The position numbers and the translations under genes are program-made. Shown here piece by piece: positions 1-9,941 of a DNA stretch of 64,000 bases. The first letter of the stretch is position 1, and the number at the start of each line of letters is the position of its first letter. The notes beneath the pieces are model-generated. The model had not been told where the DNA came from, searched no databases, and saw only the letters and a list, made by a program, of their open reading frames with translations. This DNA comes from Hydrogenophaga flava NBRC 102514 (lineage in GTDB: Bacteria > Pseudomonadota > Gammaproteobacteria > Burkholderiales > Burkholderiaceae_C): NCBI RefSeq assembly GCF_001571145.1, contig NZ_BCTF01000013.1, positions 90,174-154,173 of the forward strand, read 5' to 3'.

Positions 1-1687
<1,687 letters not shown>

Positions 1688-1706
1688 GGCGTCGGGCTGT
1701 TGGGGT

Positions 1707-2714
1707 TCAGACTTCGTCGTAAACCACTTCGAGCGAGGGCTTGACCGTCTCGCTCTTGCCGCACATGTCGAACTCGGTGGCCGGCACCAGCACCACGTCG
1801 CGGCCGACCGAGGAGGCGGAGAAAAGGCCCAGCAGGCCGTCTTGCGTCAGAGGAGTCGGGCGCATGGGGGATGAGGCGTCCACGTTGGCGGCCAGCTGGG
1901 CAAAAAGCGGACCCCACGCCGAGTCGGGGCGACCGATGATTTCGTAGCTCGCGCTCTTGCGGCGGATATCGTCGTCGGCCGGAATCACCGAGAGCACCGG
2001 GATGCCGACGGCGGTGGCGAAGGCCTGTGCCTCGCCGGTGCCGTCGTCGCGGTTGATCACCATGCCGGCCACGCCGACGTTGCCGCCGAGCTTGCGGAAG
2101 TACTCGACCGCGCTGCACACGTTGTTGGCGACGTACAGGCTCTGCAGGTCGTTGCTGCCGACGACGATGACCTTCTGGCACATGTCACGCGCGATCGGCA
2201 GGCCGAAGCCGCCGCAGACCACGTCGCCCAGGAAGTCGAGCAGCACGTAGTCGAAGCCCCACTCGTGGAAGCCGAGTTTTTCCAGCAGCTCGAAGCCGTG
2301 GATGATCCCGCGCCCGCCGCAGCCGCGGCCGACCTCGGGGCCACCGAGTTCCATGGCGTAGACGCCGTCGCGCTTGAAGCAGACGTCGCCGATCTTGACC
2401 GGCTCGCCGGCCAGCTTCTTCTTCGACGAGGTCTCGATGATGGTCGGGCAGGCGCGGCCGCCGAACAGCAGGCTGGTGGTGTCACTCTTGGGGTCGCAGC
2501 CGATCAGCAGCACCTTCTTGCCCTGCTGGGCCATCATGTAGCTGAGGTTGGCGAGCGTGAAGCTCTTGCCGATGCCACCCTTGCCGTAGATCGCGATGAT
2601 CTGCGTCTCTTTCTTGACCTCGCCGGTGTGCACCGGATCGGGCTCGATGGCGGCCTCCTGGCGCAGCTGGGCCTGGAAGTGGACCGGGTGACTCTTGATT
2701 TCAGGGGCGTTCAT
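1707..2714 (-). CDS. bchX: Chlorophyllide a reductase iron protein, BchX
   Basis: 335 aa, a NifH/BchL-like ATPase that donates electrons to BchYZ. A P-loop (YGKGGIGKS, about residues 43-51) follows an N-terminal extension of about 35 residues. Two cysteines in GRGCGGRG and DVVCGGFG are the expected ligands of the intersubunit [4Fe-4S] cluster. The start was taken at ATG 2714 because a GGAGA ribosome-binding site lies just upstream and the ATG shares its A with the bchC stop (TGATG), a coupling arrangement. The frame stays open upstream through bchC, but that part is antisense-like composition noise and not part of the gene. Confidence 0.96.
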   Translation of the reverse strand: MNAPEIKSHPVHFQAQLRQEAAIEPDPVHTGEVKKETQIIAIYGKGGIGKSFTLANLSYMMAQQGKKVLLIGCDPKSDTTSLLFGGRACPTIIETSSKKKLAGEPVKIGDVCFKRDGVYAMELGGPEVGRGCGGRGIIHGFELLEKLGFHEWGFDYVLLDFLGDVVCGGFGLPIARDMCQKVIVVGSNDLQSLYVANNVCSAVEYFRKLGGNVGVAGMVINRDDGTGEAQAFATAVGIPVLSVIPADDDIRRKSASYEIIGRPDSAWGPLFAQLAANVDASSPMRPTPLTQDGLLGLFSASSVGRDVVLVPATEFDMCGKSETVKPSLEVVYDEV

Positions 2715-3658
2715 CAGTGTCTCCAGTCGAGGACCATCTTCAGACAGTGGGGATCGCCGAAGGCGACCTCGTAGGCATCCCGCGCTTGCGCCGGCGTGTG
2801 GGTGTGGGTGATCAGGCCGTCCAGCGACAGGCGGCCGGTGTTGACGAGTTCGGTCACGGCCAGCAGGTCGGCGCGCTTCCATTCGGCGGCGACGCGGATG
2901 CTGGCTTCGCGCATGAAGGCCGGTGCGTAGGCGAACGAAATGTCCTGGTGGTAGAAGCCCGCCAGCACCACCTCGCCGCCCTTGTCCAGGCGCGGAATGA
3001 CCTTGTGCAGGATCTGCGCGTCGCCGCTGACGTCGTAGATCGCGCGGTAGTTCTTGCGCTCGTCCTCGTCGGGGTGCCGCACCTCGTAGCCCTCGGCGCC
3101 GTCCTGGCGCAGCGCCTGCGTTTCCCAGACCACCGGGGCCGGTGCGCCGGAGGCCACGGTCAGCCGCGCCAGCAGGCGGCCCATCACGCCGTGGCCGACG
3201 ATCAGGTCGGGCGGGGTGTCGGGGTCGCGCGTGCCGCCGTAGGTGACGGTGTGGTACGCGGTGGCGGCCAGGGCCAGCAGCACCGCGTCGGCGCTCTGGC
3301 TGTCGACACGCACCACGCGGCTGGCCGGCACGACCAGGCGTTCGCCGGCGCCACCGAACAGGTTGTGCACGCCCTCGAAGCTGTAGGAGCCGGGCACGAA
3401 CACGCGGTCGCCGACGGCCAGTGGCACGTCGCCCAGGGTGCGCAGCACGCGGCCGACGGTTTCGTAGCCGGGCACCAGCGGGTAGCCCATGCCGGGGAAG
3501 GGCGGCATGCTGCCGTCCCAGAGCAGGCGCTCGGTGCCGGTGCTGATGCCGCTGTACTCGACCTGCACCTCGATGTCGCCAGGCGCCATGGCGCGCAGGT
3601 CCAGCGACTGCACCGACAGCTGGCAAGGGCTCTGGAAGACGATGGCGGCGGATTTCAT
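2714..3658 (-). CDS. bchC: Bacteriochlorophyllide a dehydrogenase, BchC
   Basis: 314 aa, normal length for BchC, which oxidises the 3-hydroxyethyl group to 3-acetyl in bacteriochlorophyllide a synthesis. It is a medium-chain (alcohol) dehydrogenase: the GroES-like part has YSGISTGTERLLWDG and GYPLVPGYETVGRV near the N-terminus, followed by a nucleotide-binding half. A good Shine-Dalgarno (GGAGGTG) lies 6-8 nt before the ATG at 3658, which supports independent initiation. Oddity: no stop codon separates it from crtF upstream, so the same frame is open from 4861 to 2714 (see crtF). The stop overlaps the bchX start by one base. Confidence 0.94.
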   Translation of the reverse strand: MKSAAIVFQSPCQLSVQSLDLRAMAPGDIEVQVEYSGISTGTERLLWDGSMPPFPGMGYPLVPGYETVGRVLRTLGDVPLAVGDRVFVPGSYSFEGVHNLFGGAGERLVVPASRVVRVDSQSADAVLLALAATAYHTVTYGGTRDPDTPPDLIVGHGVMGRLLARLTVASGAPAPVVWETQALRQDGAEGYEVRHPDEDERKNYRAIYDVSGDAQILHKVIPRLDKGGEVVLAGFYHQDISFAYAPAFMREASIRVAAEWKRADLLAVTELVNTGRLSLDGLITHTHTPAQARDAYEVAFGDPHCLKMVLDWRH

Positions 3659-4861
3659 GCGGCACCTCCGGCGGGGGGTGGCCGCCCGGCTGGCCTGGGC
3701 CCGCGACTTGCGGCCGACCAGGATCTGGGCGTGCAGCGGCACCGGGCTGGGCGCCAGCTCGATGTGGGTGAAACCCGCCTGCGCCATCAGGCCGGCCAGG
3801 GCCTGCGGCGTGCGCAGGCGGCCGCTGCCCATGGCCATCAGGTAGAAGTGGAAGTAGGGGTCGATCGGGCTCTCGCCCTCGGCCTGCGCCATCGGTTCGG
3901 CCAGCACCAGGGCACCGGCCACCGGCAGGCTGTCGTAGATCGCGCGCAGCAGGCGCAGCACGGTGGCGTCGTCGTGGTCGTGCGCCACGCGCACCAGGGT
4001 CACCAGGTCGGCGCCGGTGGGCAGGGGGTCGGTGATGAAGCTGCCGCCGTGGGTGCTGACGCGCGCGCCGAGGCCGAGGCCGAGGCGGGCGATCTGTTCG
4101 CGCGCCAGTTCGGCCACCGGCGGCAGGTCGAACAGGGTGCAGTGCAGCTGCGGGTGGCGCTGCGCCAGCGCGCTGACCCAGCCGCCCATGCCGCCGCCCA
4201 CGTCCAGCACGCGCTGGTGGTCGGCGAAGGGGTAGGCCGCGAGCAGCTCGTCGATCACGAAGCGCTGCGAAGTGGACATCAGCGCCGAGTAGCGGCTGAA
4301 GGTCTCGGCGGGTGCGCCGTCGCGCGGCTGGTGCGGGGTGTAGGGCCAGTAGGTGTGCATCTGCGCCTGGTTCGGGTCGCGCAGCAGGGCCAGCGGATCG
4401 CGCAGGTCGTCGTACAGCGTGGCGTTGTGCTCGACCATCTCGCGGATGCCGGCGTGCGCGGCGACCGGCGCACCCAGGGCGCCGAGCCCGTAGCGGCCGC
4501 AGCTGCGGCGGTTCATCAGGCCCATGGCCACGGCGGAGTCGAGCAGGCGCTGCAGGCTGGCCGCCTGCAGGCCGGAGAGGGCGGCCAGTTCGTCGAGCGT
4601 GCGTGGCGACTCGGCCAGGGTCTCCAGCAGGTGCAGCCGCACGCAGGCCAGCAGCACCTGGGTGTGCACGAAGCCGGCCATGCAGGCGAACAGCCGGGCC
4701 GAGCGGCGGCGCACCAGCCAGCGCGTCATCACCGAGCCCATGGCCCAGCGGTGCAGGGCGGGGCTGGTGCTCCAGCGGTCGATGCGCGCGGCCAGGCGCT
4801 CGCGCCAGCCACCGGGTGTGACCGCCAGCGGCATCGACGAGGGGCTGTGCACGGCGTCCAT
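2714..4861 (-). CDS. crtF: CrtF carotenoid O-methyltransferase, reading without a stop into BchC
   Basis: The first about 400 codons (4861 down to 3659) encode hydroxyneurosporene/demethylspheroidene O-methyltransferase of the spheroidene branch: an N-terminal dimerisation/winged-helix region, then a SAM-binding motif VLDVGGGMGG at about residues 218-227. The ATG at 4861 lies 5 nt after the crtE stop. As given there is no stop before the bchC ATG (residue 402), so the open frame is 715 aa, CrtF plus BchC. A run of six C on the coding strand (3673-3678) lies just before the junction. With five C, CrtF would end in a TGA that overlaps the bchC ATG (ATGA), the usual coupled layout. The sequence shows the open frame; whether a fusion protein exists is unknown. 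The interval includes bchC. Confidence 0.85.
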   Translation of the reverse strand: MDAVHSPSSMPLAVTPGGWRERLAARIDRWSTSPALHRWAMGSVMTRWLVRRRSARLFACMAGFVHTQVLLACVRLHLLETLAESPRTLDELAALSGLQAASLQRLLDSAVAMGLMNRRSCGRYGLGALGAPVAAHAGIREMVEHNATLYDDLRDPLALLRDPNQAQMHTYWPYTPHQPRDGAPAETFSRYSALMSTSQRFVIDELLAAYPFADHQRVLDVGGGMGGWVSALAQRHPQLHCTLFDLPPVAELAREQIARLGLGLGARVSTHGGSFITDPLPTGADLVTLVRVAHDHDDATVLRLLRAIYDSLPVAGALVLAEPMAQAEGESPIDPYFHFYLMAMGSGRLRTPQALAGLMAQAGFTHIELAPSPVPLHAQILVGRKSRAQASRAATPRRRCRMKSAAIVFQSPCQLSVQSLDLRAMAPGDIEVQVEYSGISTGTERLLWDGSMPPFPGMGYPLVPGYETVGRVLRTLGDVPLAVGDRVFVPGSYSFEGVHNLFGGAGERLVVPASRVVRVDSQSADAVLLALAATAYHTVTYGGTRDPDTPPDLIVGHGVMGRLLARLTVASGAPAPVVWETQALRQDGAEGYEVRHPDEDERKNYRAIYDVSGDAQILHKVIPRLDKGGEVVLAGFYHQDISFAYAPAFMREASIRVAAEWKRADLLAVTELVNTGRLSLDGLITHTHTPAQARDAYEVAFGDPHCLKMVLDWRH

Positions 4862-4866
4862 GGCGT

Positions 4867-5793
4867 TCAGGCGACGGCGCCGCGCAGCGGGATGGAACCG
4901 GCGCGCGGCGCCGACGGGGCCGCGCTGGCGATGCGCTCGCAGGTGTCCGGGGGAATCAGCCGCGCGGATTCCTGCAGCACCAGGGCGCGCATGGCCCCGC
5001 GGTGTGCGCAGTCGGGCACGGCGTCCACCGCGTCCTGCATCAGTTGCTGGAAGTAGCCCAGGGCACCCGCCAGGCCGAGGTCGTCGGCCGCGCTGGGGCG
5101 GTGGTGCTGCAGGTCCTGGCCGCTGGGCTTGCCCAGCTCGTCGCTGCCCAGCATCACGTCGCGGATGTCGTCGGCCACCTGGTAGGCCTCGCCCAGGCAT
5201 TCGCCCAGGCTGCGCCAGCCCAGCGGGTCGGCGCCGGCGGCCTGCGCCCCGGCACAGGTGGAGGCCACGAACAGGGCGCCGGTCTTGGCGCGCTGGTAGC
5301 GGCTGAGCGATGCGCGGGGTTCGCACTCCCAGGCCTGCCCGGCGACGATGCCGTCCGGCGCGCCGGCGGCCGAGCACAGGGTGGCGAGCAGGCCGGTCAG
5401 GCGGCCGGGGTGGCGGGTGCCCGCGCGGGCCATGGCCTGGAAGGCCATCACGATCAGGCCGTCGCCCGAGAGCAGGGCCAGCGGTTCGCCGTGCAGCTTG
5501 TGCACCGAGGGCAGGCCGCGGCGCAGGTCGGCGTCGTCGAAGCAGGGCATGTCGTCGTGCACCAGCGAGGCGCAGTGCAGCAGCTCGATGGCGACGGCGG
5601 CGGCGTCGGTCAGTTCGGGGGCGTCGTCACCGCAGGCCTGGGCCACGGCCAGACAGAGCTGGGGACGGATGCGGGCGCCACCGGGAAACACGGCATGGCG
5701 CATGGCGGCCATGAGCCGGGGAGGGGCGCTGGGGCTGAGCGCACAGGTCAGCTCCTGTTCGAGCGCCTGCTGTATGCGTGCCAACATGTCCAT
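4867..5793 (-). CDS. crtE: Geranylgeranyl diphosphate synthase, CrtE
   Basis: 308 aa from ATG 5793. It makes GGPP, the precursor of carotenoids and of the (bacterio)chlorophyll side chain. It has both aspartate-rich motifs of trans-prenyl transferases: DDMPCFDD (residues 80-87) and, in the C-terminal half, YQVADDIRD. A longer version from ATG 5817 is possible (in-frame, 8 codons more). I prefer 5793 because GAGGGGG sits at the right distance before it, while nothing like a ribosome-binding site precedes 5817. It is the first gene of the operon that continues to bchZ, and is preceded by a promoter with PpsR/CrtJ-type sites. Confidence 0.94.
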   Translation of the reverse strand: MDMLARIQQALEQELTCALSPSAPPRLMAAMRHAVFPGGARIRPQLCLAVAQACGDDAPELTDAAAVAIELLHCASLVHDDMPCFDDADLRRGLPSVHKLHGEPLALLSGDGLIVMAFQAMARAGTRHPGRLTGLLATLCSAAGAPDGIVAGQAWECEPRASLSRYQRAKTGALFVASTCAGAQAAGADPLGWRSLGECLGEAYQVADDIRDVMLGSDELGKPSGQDLQHHRPSAADDLGLAGALGYFQQLMQDAVDAVPDCAHRGAMRALVLQESARLIPPDTCERIASAAPSAPRAGSIPLRGAVA

Positions 5794-5818
5794 GGGCCCC
5801 CTCATCGGGTGGAGCATT

Positions 5819-5888
5819 TGTCATCAACATGTGACAAGTGCTGGTGTCAATCTAACATGACACATCAGTTTGTCAATGGCGCGTGACT
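5819..5888 (-). promoter_or_regulatory. crtE operon promoter with three PpsR/CrtJ-type operators
   Basis: Read on the minus strand, TTGACA (5876-5871) and TAGATT (5854-5849) are 16 nt apart, a good sigma70 promoter. Two perfect TGTCA-N8-TGACA sites lie at 5819-5836 (downstream of the start point) and 5845-5862 (covering the -10). A third with one mismatch lies at 5871-5888 (over the -35). This matches the known TGT-N12-ACA consensus of the aerobic repressor PpsR/CrtJ. No ppsR gene is in the window, so the regulator is inferred. Confidence 0.85.
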
Positions 5889-5916
5889 GTATTTCTTCGG
5901 TGCTACGGGTAAGCAC

Positions 5917-7161
5917 CTAGTCGTGATCTTTGGCACGGTAGGGACGGGCCAGCGCCCGGACATGCCCGGGCACCATCGACTTCACGCGGGCTGGCGCCTC
6001 CCGCTCCAGGTGCACCAGCGTCTCCAGCGCCTTCATCTCGACGCGGGCGCGGGCGAACTCCAGCCCGCGCGGGCCCAGCCGGGGCATCAGCCAGGCGACC
6101 ACGGGGCGCAGCCAGTCGGGCATGCGGCGCAGTGGCAGGCCGCCGGCGGCCCGCTCCAGGTTTTTCAGGAAGCCCTGCACCGCGCCGGCGCGCCGCCCGG
6201 CGCTGCCCGGCGCCTGACAGTGCACCTCGTCGCCCAGCAGGTCCAGCAGCGCCTGGCCCCGGGCGTTGCGCACCAGCAGCCACTGCTCACCCTGGCCCCC
6301 CATGTAGCCGACGGTGAGGTCGGACAGGGTGTTGGTGTAGTCCACGCAGGTGCGGCAGGTGAGCGGGAAGAAGTCCGGCGGCAGCTTGGACAGTGGCAGC
6401 TGCAGGAAGGGAATGGTGCGCACCGCGCCGTCCTTCATGCGCATCTCGACCCGGTAGTCGGCGCGGAACTCCAGGTAGTTCACCTCCTGCGGCCGGTCCG
6501 AGACGAGTTCCAGGAACTGGTGGAAGCGCTCGGTGCTGGTGTTGTCGGAACAGGGGATGCCGATCACGTGCAGGGCCTGCAGGCCGTGGTCGCGTTCGAG
6601 CTGCGGCTGGATGGCGCGCAGGGCGTAGATCTGGCAGGGAATGCCGATCACGGCCAGGCGCTTGAGGCCCCGCTGCAGCGCCGGCTCGACCAGGGCGATC
6701 AGCGGCGCGTAGCCCATGCGCATGCCGCGGCACAGCGCCATGTCTTCGGCCCGGGTCACCACCACCGGCATCGGCCGCCAGGGGTCGTCCGGGTGCGGCG
6801 CCATCGCGATCACCGCATCCACCTCGCCAGTCTCCAGCAGCCGCTGGGCGATGCGGGTGGTGATGCCGGTCCACTGCGCGCCGGGCAGCGGCTGTCGCAT
6901 TCGGGCCTGGTGCATCTGCCGGAACGGTCCGAAAAAGCGCTCGTCGTCGCCCCCGCTGTCGGCCGTGGCGGGCGCGCCCGGGGCGGCGCGCGTGCGGCCA
7001 TGCACCCGCTGCTCCAGTGCCGGGTAGTCGGGCTGGATGAACTGGCAGGCCTGGCCGCAGCGGTGTGGGTCGGCGGTGCGCGAGAGGCCGCAGTCGGTGC
7101 ACAGCCGGCGCGGCGGGCCCTCGGGCAGGTCGGGGTGCCAGGGCGGCTGGGGGGTGTTCAC
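5917..7161 (-). CDS. bciB: 8-vinyl reductase of the BciB / F420-hydrogenase beta-subunit family
   Basis: 414 aa, similar to the beta subunit of coenzyme F420 hydrogenase/dehydrogenase. In phototrophs this family includes BciB, a ferredoxin-dependent 3,8-divinyl (proto)chlorophyllide a 8-vinyl reductase with FAD and [4Fe-4S] clusters. Cysteines at the N-terminus (LCTDCGLSR, then RCGQACQF), mid-chain (IGIPCQ and IGIPCSDN) and later (LTCRTCVDYTN) fit cluster binding. It is last in the bchI-bchD-bchO-bciB run, 33 nt after bchO. The family also contains other ferredoxin:substrate reductases, but the photosynthesis context makes BciB much the likeliest. The unrelated BciA type of 8-vinyl reductase is not seen here. 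Confidence 0.88.
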   Translation of the reverse strand: MNTPQPPWHPDLPEGPPRRLCTDCGLSRTADPHRCGQACQFIQPDYPALEQRVHGRTRAAPGAPATADSGGDDERFFGPFRQMHQARMRQPLPGAQWTGITTRIAQRLLETGEVDAVIAMAPHPDDPWRPMPVVVTRAEDMALCRGMRMGYAPLIALVEPALQRGLKRLAVIGIPCQIYALRAIQPQLERDHGLQALHVIGIPCSDNTSTERFHQFLELVSDRPQEVNYLEFRADYRVEMRMKDGAVRTIPFLQLPLSKLPPDFFPLTCRTCVDYTNTLSDLTVGYMGGQGEQWLLVRNARGQALLDLLGDEVHCQAPGSAGRRAGAVQGFLKNLERAAGGLPLRRMPDWLRPVVAWLMPRLGPRGLEFARARVEMKALETLVHLEREAPARVKSMVPGHVRALARPYRAKDHD

Positions 7162-7194
7162 GGTGGGTCCGGCGAGGATCGGGGCAGGGACGGG

Positions 7195-8118
7195 TCAGGC
7201 GCAGGCCGCCGCTGCGGGCTCGCCCAGGGCCGAGAGGATGTGCGAGGCCACCAGCCCGGGTTGTTCCTCGTGCGCCAGGTGGCCCAGCCCGGGCAGAGCG
7301 ATCACGCGGGCCTGCGCGGCCGGTGACAGCCGCGCCAGCACCTCGTGCGCCTGCGCCGGCGGCACGGTGCGGTCCTGCGCCGCCGCCAGCAGCAGCAGGG
7401 GCACCCGCAGCCGCGGCAGGTCGCGCGCGAAGGTCTGCAGGTCCCAGTTGGCCATCATGCCCAGCGCCCCTGCGGCGTGTTCGGGGCAACCGACCAGCTG
7501 GCGGTACAGCGCCGCGGTGTCGGCGTCGAGCACCGAGCCGGTGCCCTGCAGCAGGCGCTGCAGCACCGCGGGTTCGTGGGCGCGCCAGGCGAACAGGCGT
7601 GGCACCCAGGGCGCGGCGGCCAGCAGCTTGGCCGCCGGTGCGAAGAGCGGCCCGGCCAGCCCGGCCGGCGGCAGCAGGGCGGCGTTGATACCGACGACCA
7701 GACGGGGCTTGATCAGCCCGTCCAGGCACATTCGGATGCCGATGGCCGCGCCGGCCGAGTGGCCGACCACCAGGGCCGGCGTGCAGCCCAGTGCCTTCAA
7801 CAGGCCGTGCACCGCGCGCGCCATGCCGGGCAGGGAGAGCTGGGGCGCGCCCATGCCGCCGGGTGGGCGGCCGGTGAAGGCGTGGCCGGGCAGGTCCAGA
7901 GTCAGCACCCGGCAGCGCCGGGCCAGCAGCGGCGCCAGCGAGCGCCAGGAGTGGGTCGATGCGCCGGTTCCGTGCAGCAGCAGCGCGCAGGGCGCGTCGG
8001 CGCCCGGCCCGTCGAACCACTGGGTGTGCCAGTGCAGCCCGCTGGCCAGCACGAAGCGGCTGCGTTCGTGGTGGGGCCAGCCGGGGCCGTCCCGCTGCCA
8101 GTCGAGTCGGCGCGGCAT
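7195..8118 (-). CDS. bchO: BchO, alpha/beta hydrolase associated with Mg-chelatase
   Basis: 307 aa, alpha/beta-hydrolase fold: oxyanion region LLLHGTGAS, nucleophile elbow VGHSAGAAIG, and a late GLGHLAHEE with the expected catalytic His. BchO is known from photosynthesis clusters next to bchI and bchD and is thought to assist Mg insertion into protoporphyrin IX, though its exact reaction is not settled. The start at 8118 lies 5 nt after the bchD stop; the frame is open further upstream, but only antisense to bchD. The call rests on family features plus position in the bchIDO order. Confidence 0.88.
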   Translation of the reverse strand: MPRRLDWQRDGPGWPHHERSRFVLASGLHWHTQWFDGPGADAPCALLLHGTGASTHSWRSLAPLLARRCRVLTLDLPGHAFTGRPPGGMGAPQLSLPGMARAVHGLLKALGCTPALVVGHSAGAAIGIRMCLDGLIKPRLVVGINAALLPPAGLAGPLFAPAAKLLAAAPWVPRLFAWRAHEPAVLQRLLQGTGSVLDADTAALYRQLVGCPEHAAGALGMMANWDLQTFARDLPRLRVPLLLLAAAQDRTVPPAQAHEVLARLSPAAQARVIALPGLGHLAHEEQPGLVASHILSALGEPAAAACA

Positions 8119-8123
8119 GGTGT

Positions 8124-9941
8124 TCAACGGCCGTGGCCGGCCGCCAGTTGCACCGCGCGCGCCAGCCCCTCGGCCCCGGCGTGGGGCAGCGCCAGGTAGG
8201 CGGCGCCCATGGCATCGGACAGGGCTCGGGCCGGGTCGGAAGGTTGTGGCGAGGTGTCGATCAGCAGGGCGCTCAGCCCCTCGGCGCGGAACCGCTGCGC
8301 AGCAGTCAGCGCGTCCTGCTGGGCCTGCGTGCGCCCCGGCGAGCCGTCGCGTGCGATGTTGGCGCGGCCGTCCGTCAGCAGCACCACGGTGGCCGAGTCG
8401 CCGCCCCGGGTGAGCTGGCCGGCCAGGTCGGCCGCTGCGGCCAGGCCGCTGGCCAGGGGCGTGCCACCGCCGCCGGGCAGGGCGCCCAGGCTGCGCTTGG
8501 CGCGGGTGAGCGAGCGCGTGGGCGGCAGCAGCAGTTCGGCACCGGCGCCGCGGAACGCCAGCACGGCCACGCGGTCGCGCCGCACGTAGCACTCGGCCAG
8601 CAGCAGTTCGACCGCGCCCTTGGCCTCGGCCAGCCGGTGCAGGGCCGAGGAGCCGGAGGCGTCGACCACGAACACGGTGGTGGTGGGCCGGTGCTGCCGG
8701 TAGCGCACCACGTGGAAGTCCTCGCGCCGCACGCGCAGCCGCGCCGGCCCGCCCGCAGCGTCCTGCCGCAGGCGCTGCCAGGGCGCCGCGGCGCGCAGGG
8801 TGTCCAGCACGTGCAGGCGGGCGCCCGAGCGTGGTTCGGCGCGGCGGCTGCCGACCGGGCGGCCCCGGTTCGGGTGCTTGCTCGCAGCGCCCGCCCGGCC
8901 GGCGGCGCTGGCGCGGGCCTGGCGCGCCTGGCCAGCCTGCAGCGCGGCCAGCAGTCCGTGCGGGATCGAGGCGCGGACGGCCTCGACCAGCCGGTCTTCC
9001 AGCGCGGCCTGTTCGGGCGGCCGAGCGGCTTGCGCGGCGTCGCGGTCTGCCGGGTGCTCGTCGGGCTGGGGCGGTGCAGGCGGGGAGGCCGGTGCCTGTT
9101 CAGCCGGGCCGGGTTCAGCGGGCGTTGGCGGAGGAACGGCGTCGTCGTCCGCGGCGGGCGGCGGCATCCGGGTCGCGCGCGGCGCCAGCACCAGCGCGGC
9201 GGCCAGGGCGGCGTGTGTGTCGTCGACCTCGTTGCGACCGTCCAGCGCCGCCGCCGCCCGCGCCGCCCGGACCGCCATCAGCGGTGCGCGCAGCGAGTGA
9301 ATGCCCCAGGCCTGCGCCGCCGCGCACAGGCCCTGCAGTAACGGCTCGGGCAGGATCACGTGGGGCAGTCGCATCTGCGCCCGTTCGATGTCGGCGGCTT
9401 GCCAGTCGGGCGGGGTCTCGCCCTCGGGCGCCGGTTCCGCGAGCAGGTGCAGGGCCAGCCGGTCCAGCAGCGCAGACGGCAGGCACTCCTCGTCGGACGC
9501 GCCTTCGTCCAGCGCCAGCAAGGCGAACCGGGCCGGGCTACGCAGGCTCAGCCCCTCGCGTGCCAGCACCACCTGCCGACGGTCGAGCACCGCCGCCAGG
9601 TGGGAGGCCACACCCGGCGACACGCGCTCGGCCATGGGTAGCAGCAGAACACCACCATCGGCCCGGGCCAGCAGACCCTGCTGCGCCACCGGGCGGCCGG
9701 TTTCCAGCGTGGTCGTGAGGTCCAGACCGCCGAGCAGGGCGGCATCGCCCGCGTGGGACGGCACACGCAACCAGGGCGAACCGGGCGGCATCAGCCGGCG
9801 CAGCAGCGCCAGCCACTGGTCGCGCAGCGGGCTGGCAGTGCCGCGCAGCGCGATGCCGCCCAGACCGGACGGGTCCACCGCCAGCAGCGCCGCGGCCAGC
9901 GCCATGCGGGCGCTGATGCGGGCGCTGTCGAAGGGGTTCAT
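8124..9941 (-). CDS. bchD: Magnesium chelatase subunit D, BchD
   Basis: 605 aa. It is the platform subunit of Mg-chelatase, which together with BchI (ATPase) and BchH inserts Mg2+ into protoporphyrin IX. Three parts are visible: an N-terminal AAA-like region with degenerate ATPase motifs, a central Pro/Glu/Ala-rich acidic linker of roughly 70-80 residues, and a C-terminal von Willebrand A domain with MIDAS motif VVDASGSSA, GGGGTPLASG and LLTDGRANIA. The start overlaps the bchI stop (ATGA), so synthesis is coupled. BchH is not in the window. Confidence 0.95.
   Translation of the reverse strand: MNPFDSARISARMALAAALLAVDPSGLGGIALRGTASPLRDQWLALLRRLMPPGSPWLRVPSHAGDAALLGGLDLTTTLETGRPVAQQGLLARADGGVLLLPMAERVSPGVASHLAAVLDRRQVVLAREGLSLRSPARFALLALDEGASDEECLPSALLDRLALHLLAEPAPEGETPPDWQAADIERAQMRLPHVILPEPLLQGLCAAAQAWGIHSLRAPLMAVRAARAAAALDGRNEVDDTHAALAAALVLAPRATRMPPPAADDDAVPPPTPAEPGPAEQAPASPPAPPQPDEHPADRDAAQAARPPEQAALEDRLVEAVRASIPHGLLAALQAGQARQARASAAGRAGAASKHPNRGRPVGSRRAEPRSGARLHVLDTLRAAAPWQRLRQDAAGGPARLRVRREDFHVVRYRQHRPTTTVFVVDASGSSALHRLAEAKGAVELLLAECYVRRDRVAVLAFRGAGAELLLPPTRSLTRAKRSLGALPGGGGTPLASGLAAAADLAGQLTRGGDSATVVLLTDGRANIARDGSPGRTQAQQDALTAAQRFRAEGLSALLIDTSPQPSDPARALSDAMGAAYLALPHAGAEGLARAVQLAAGHGR

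Noticed and set aside
1707..3665. Single long frame covering bchX plus an upstream part within bchC
   Set aside because: The upstream portion is Arg/Ala/Gly-rich shadow of bchC in another frame. BchX homology starts at 2714, where a ribosome-binding site and stop-start overlap exist.
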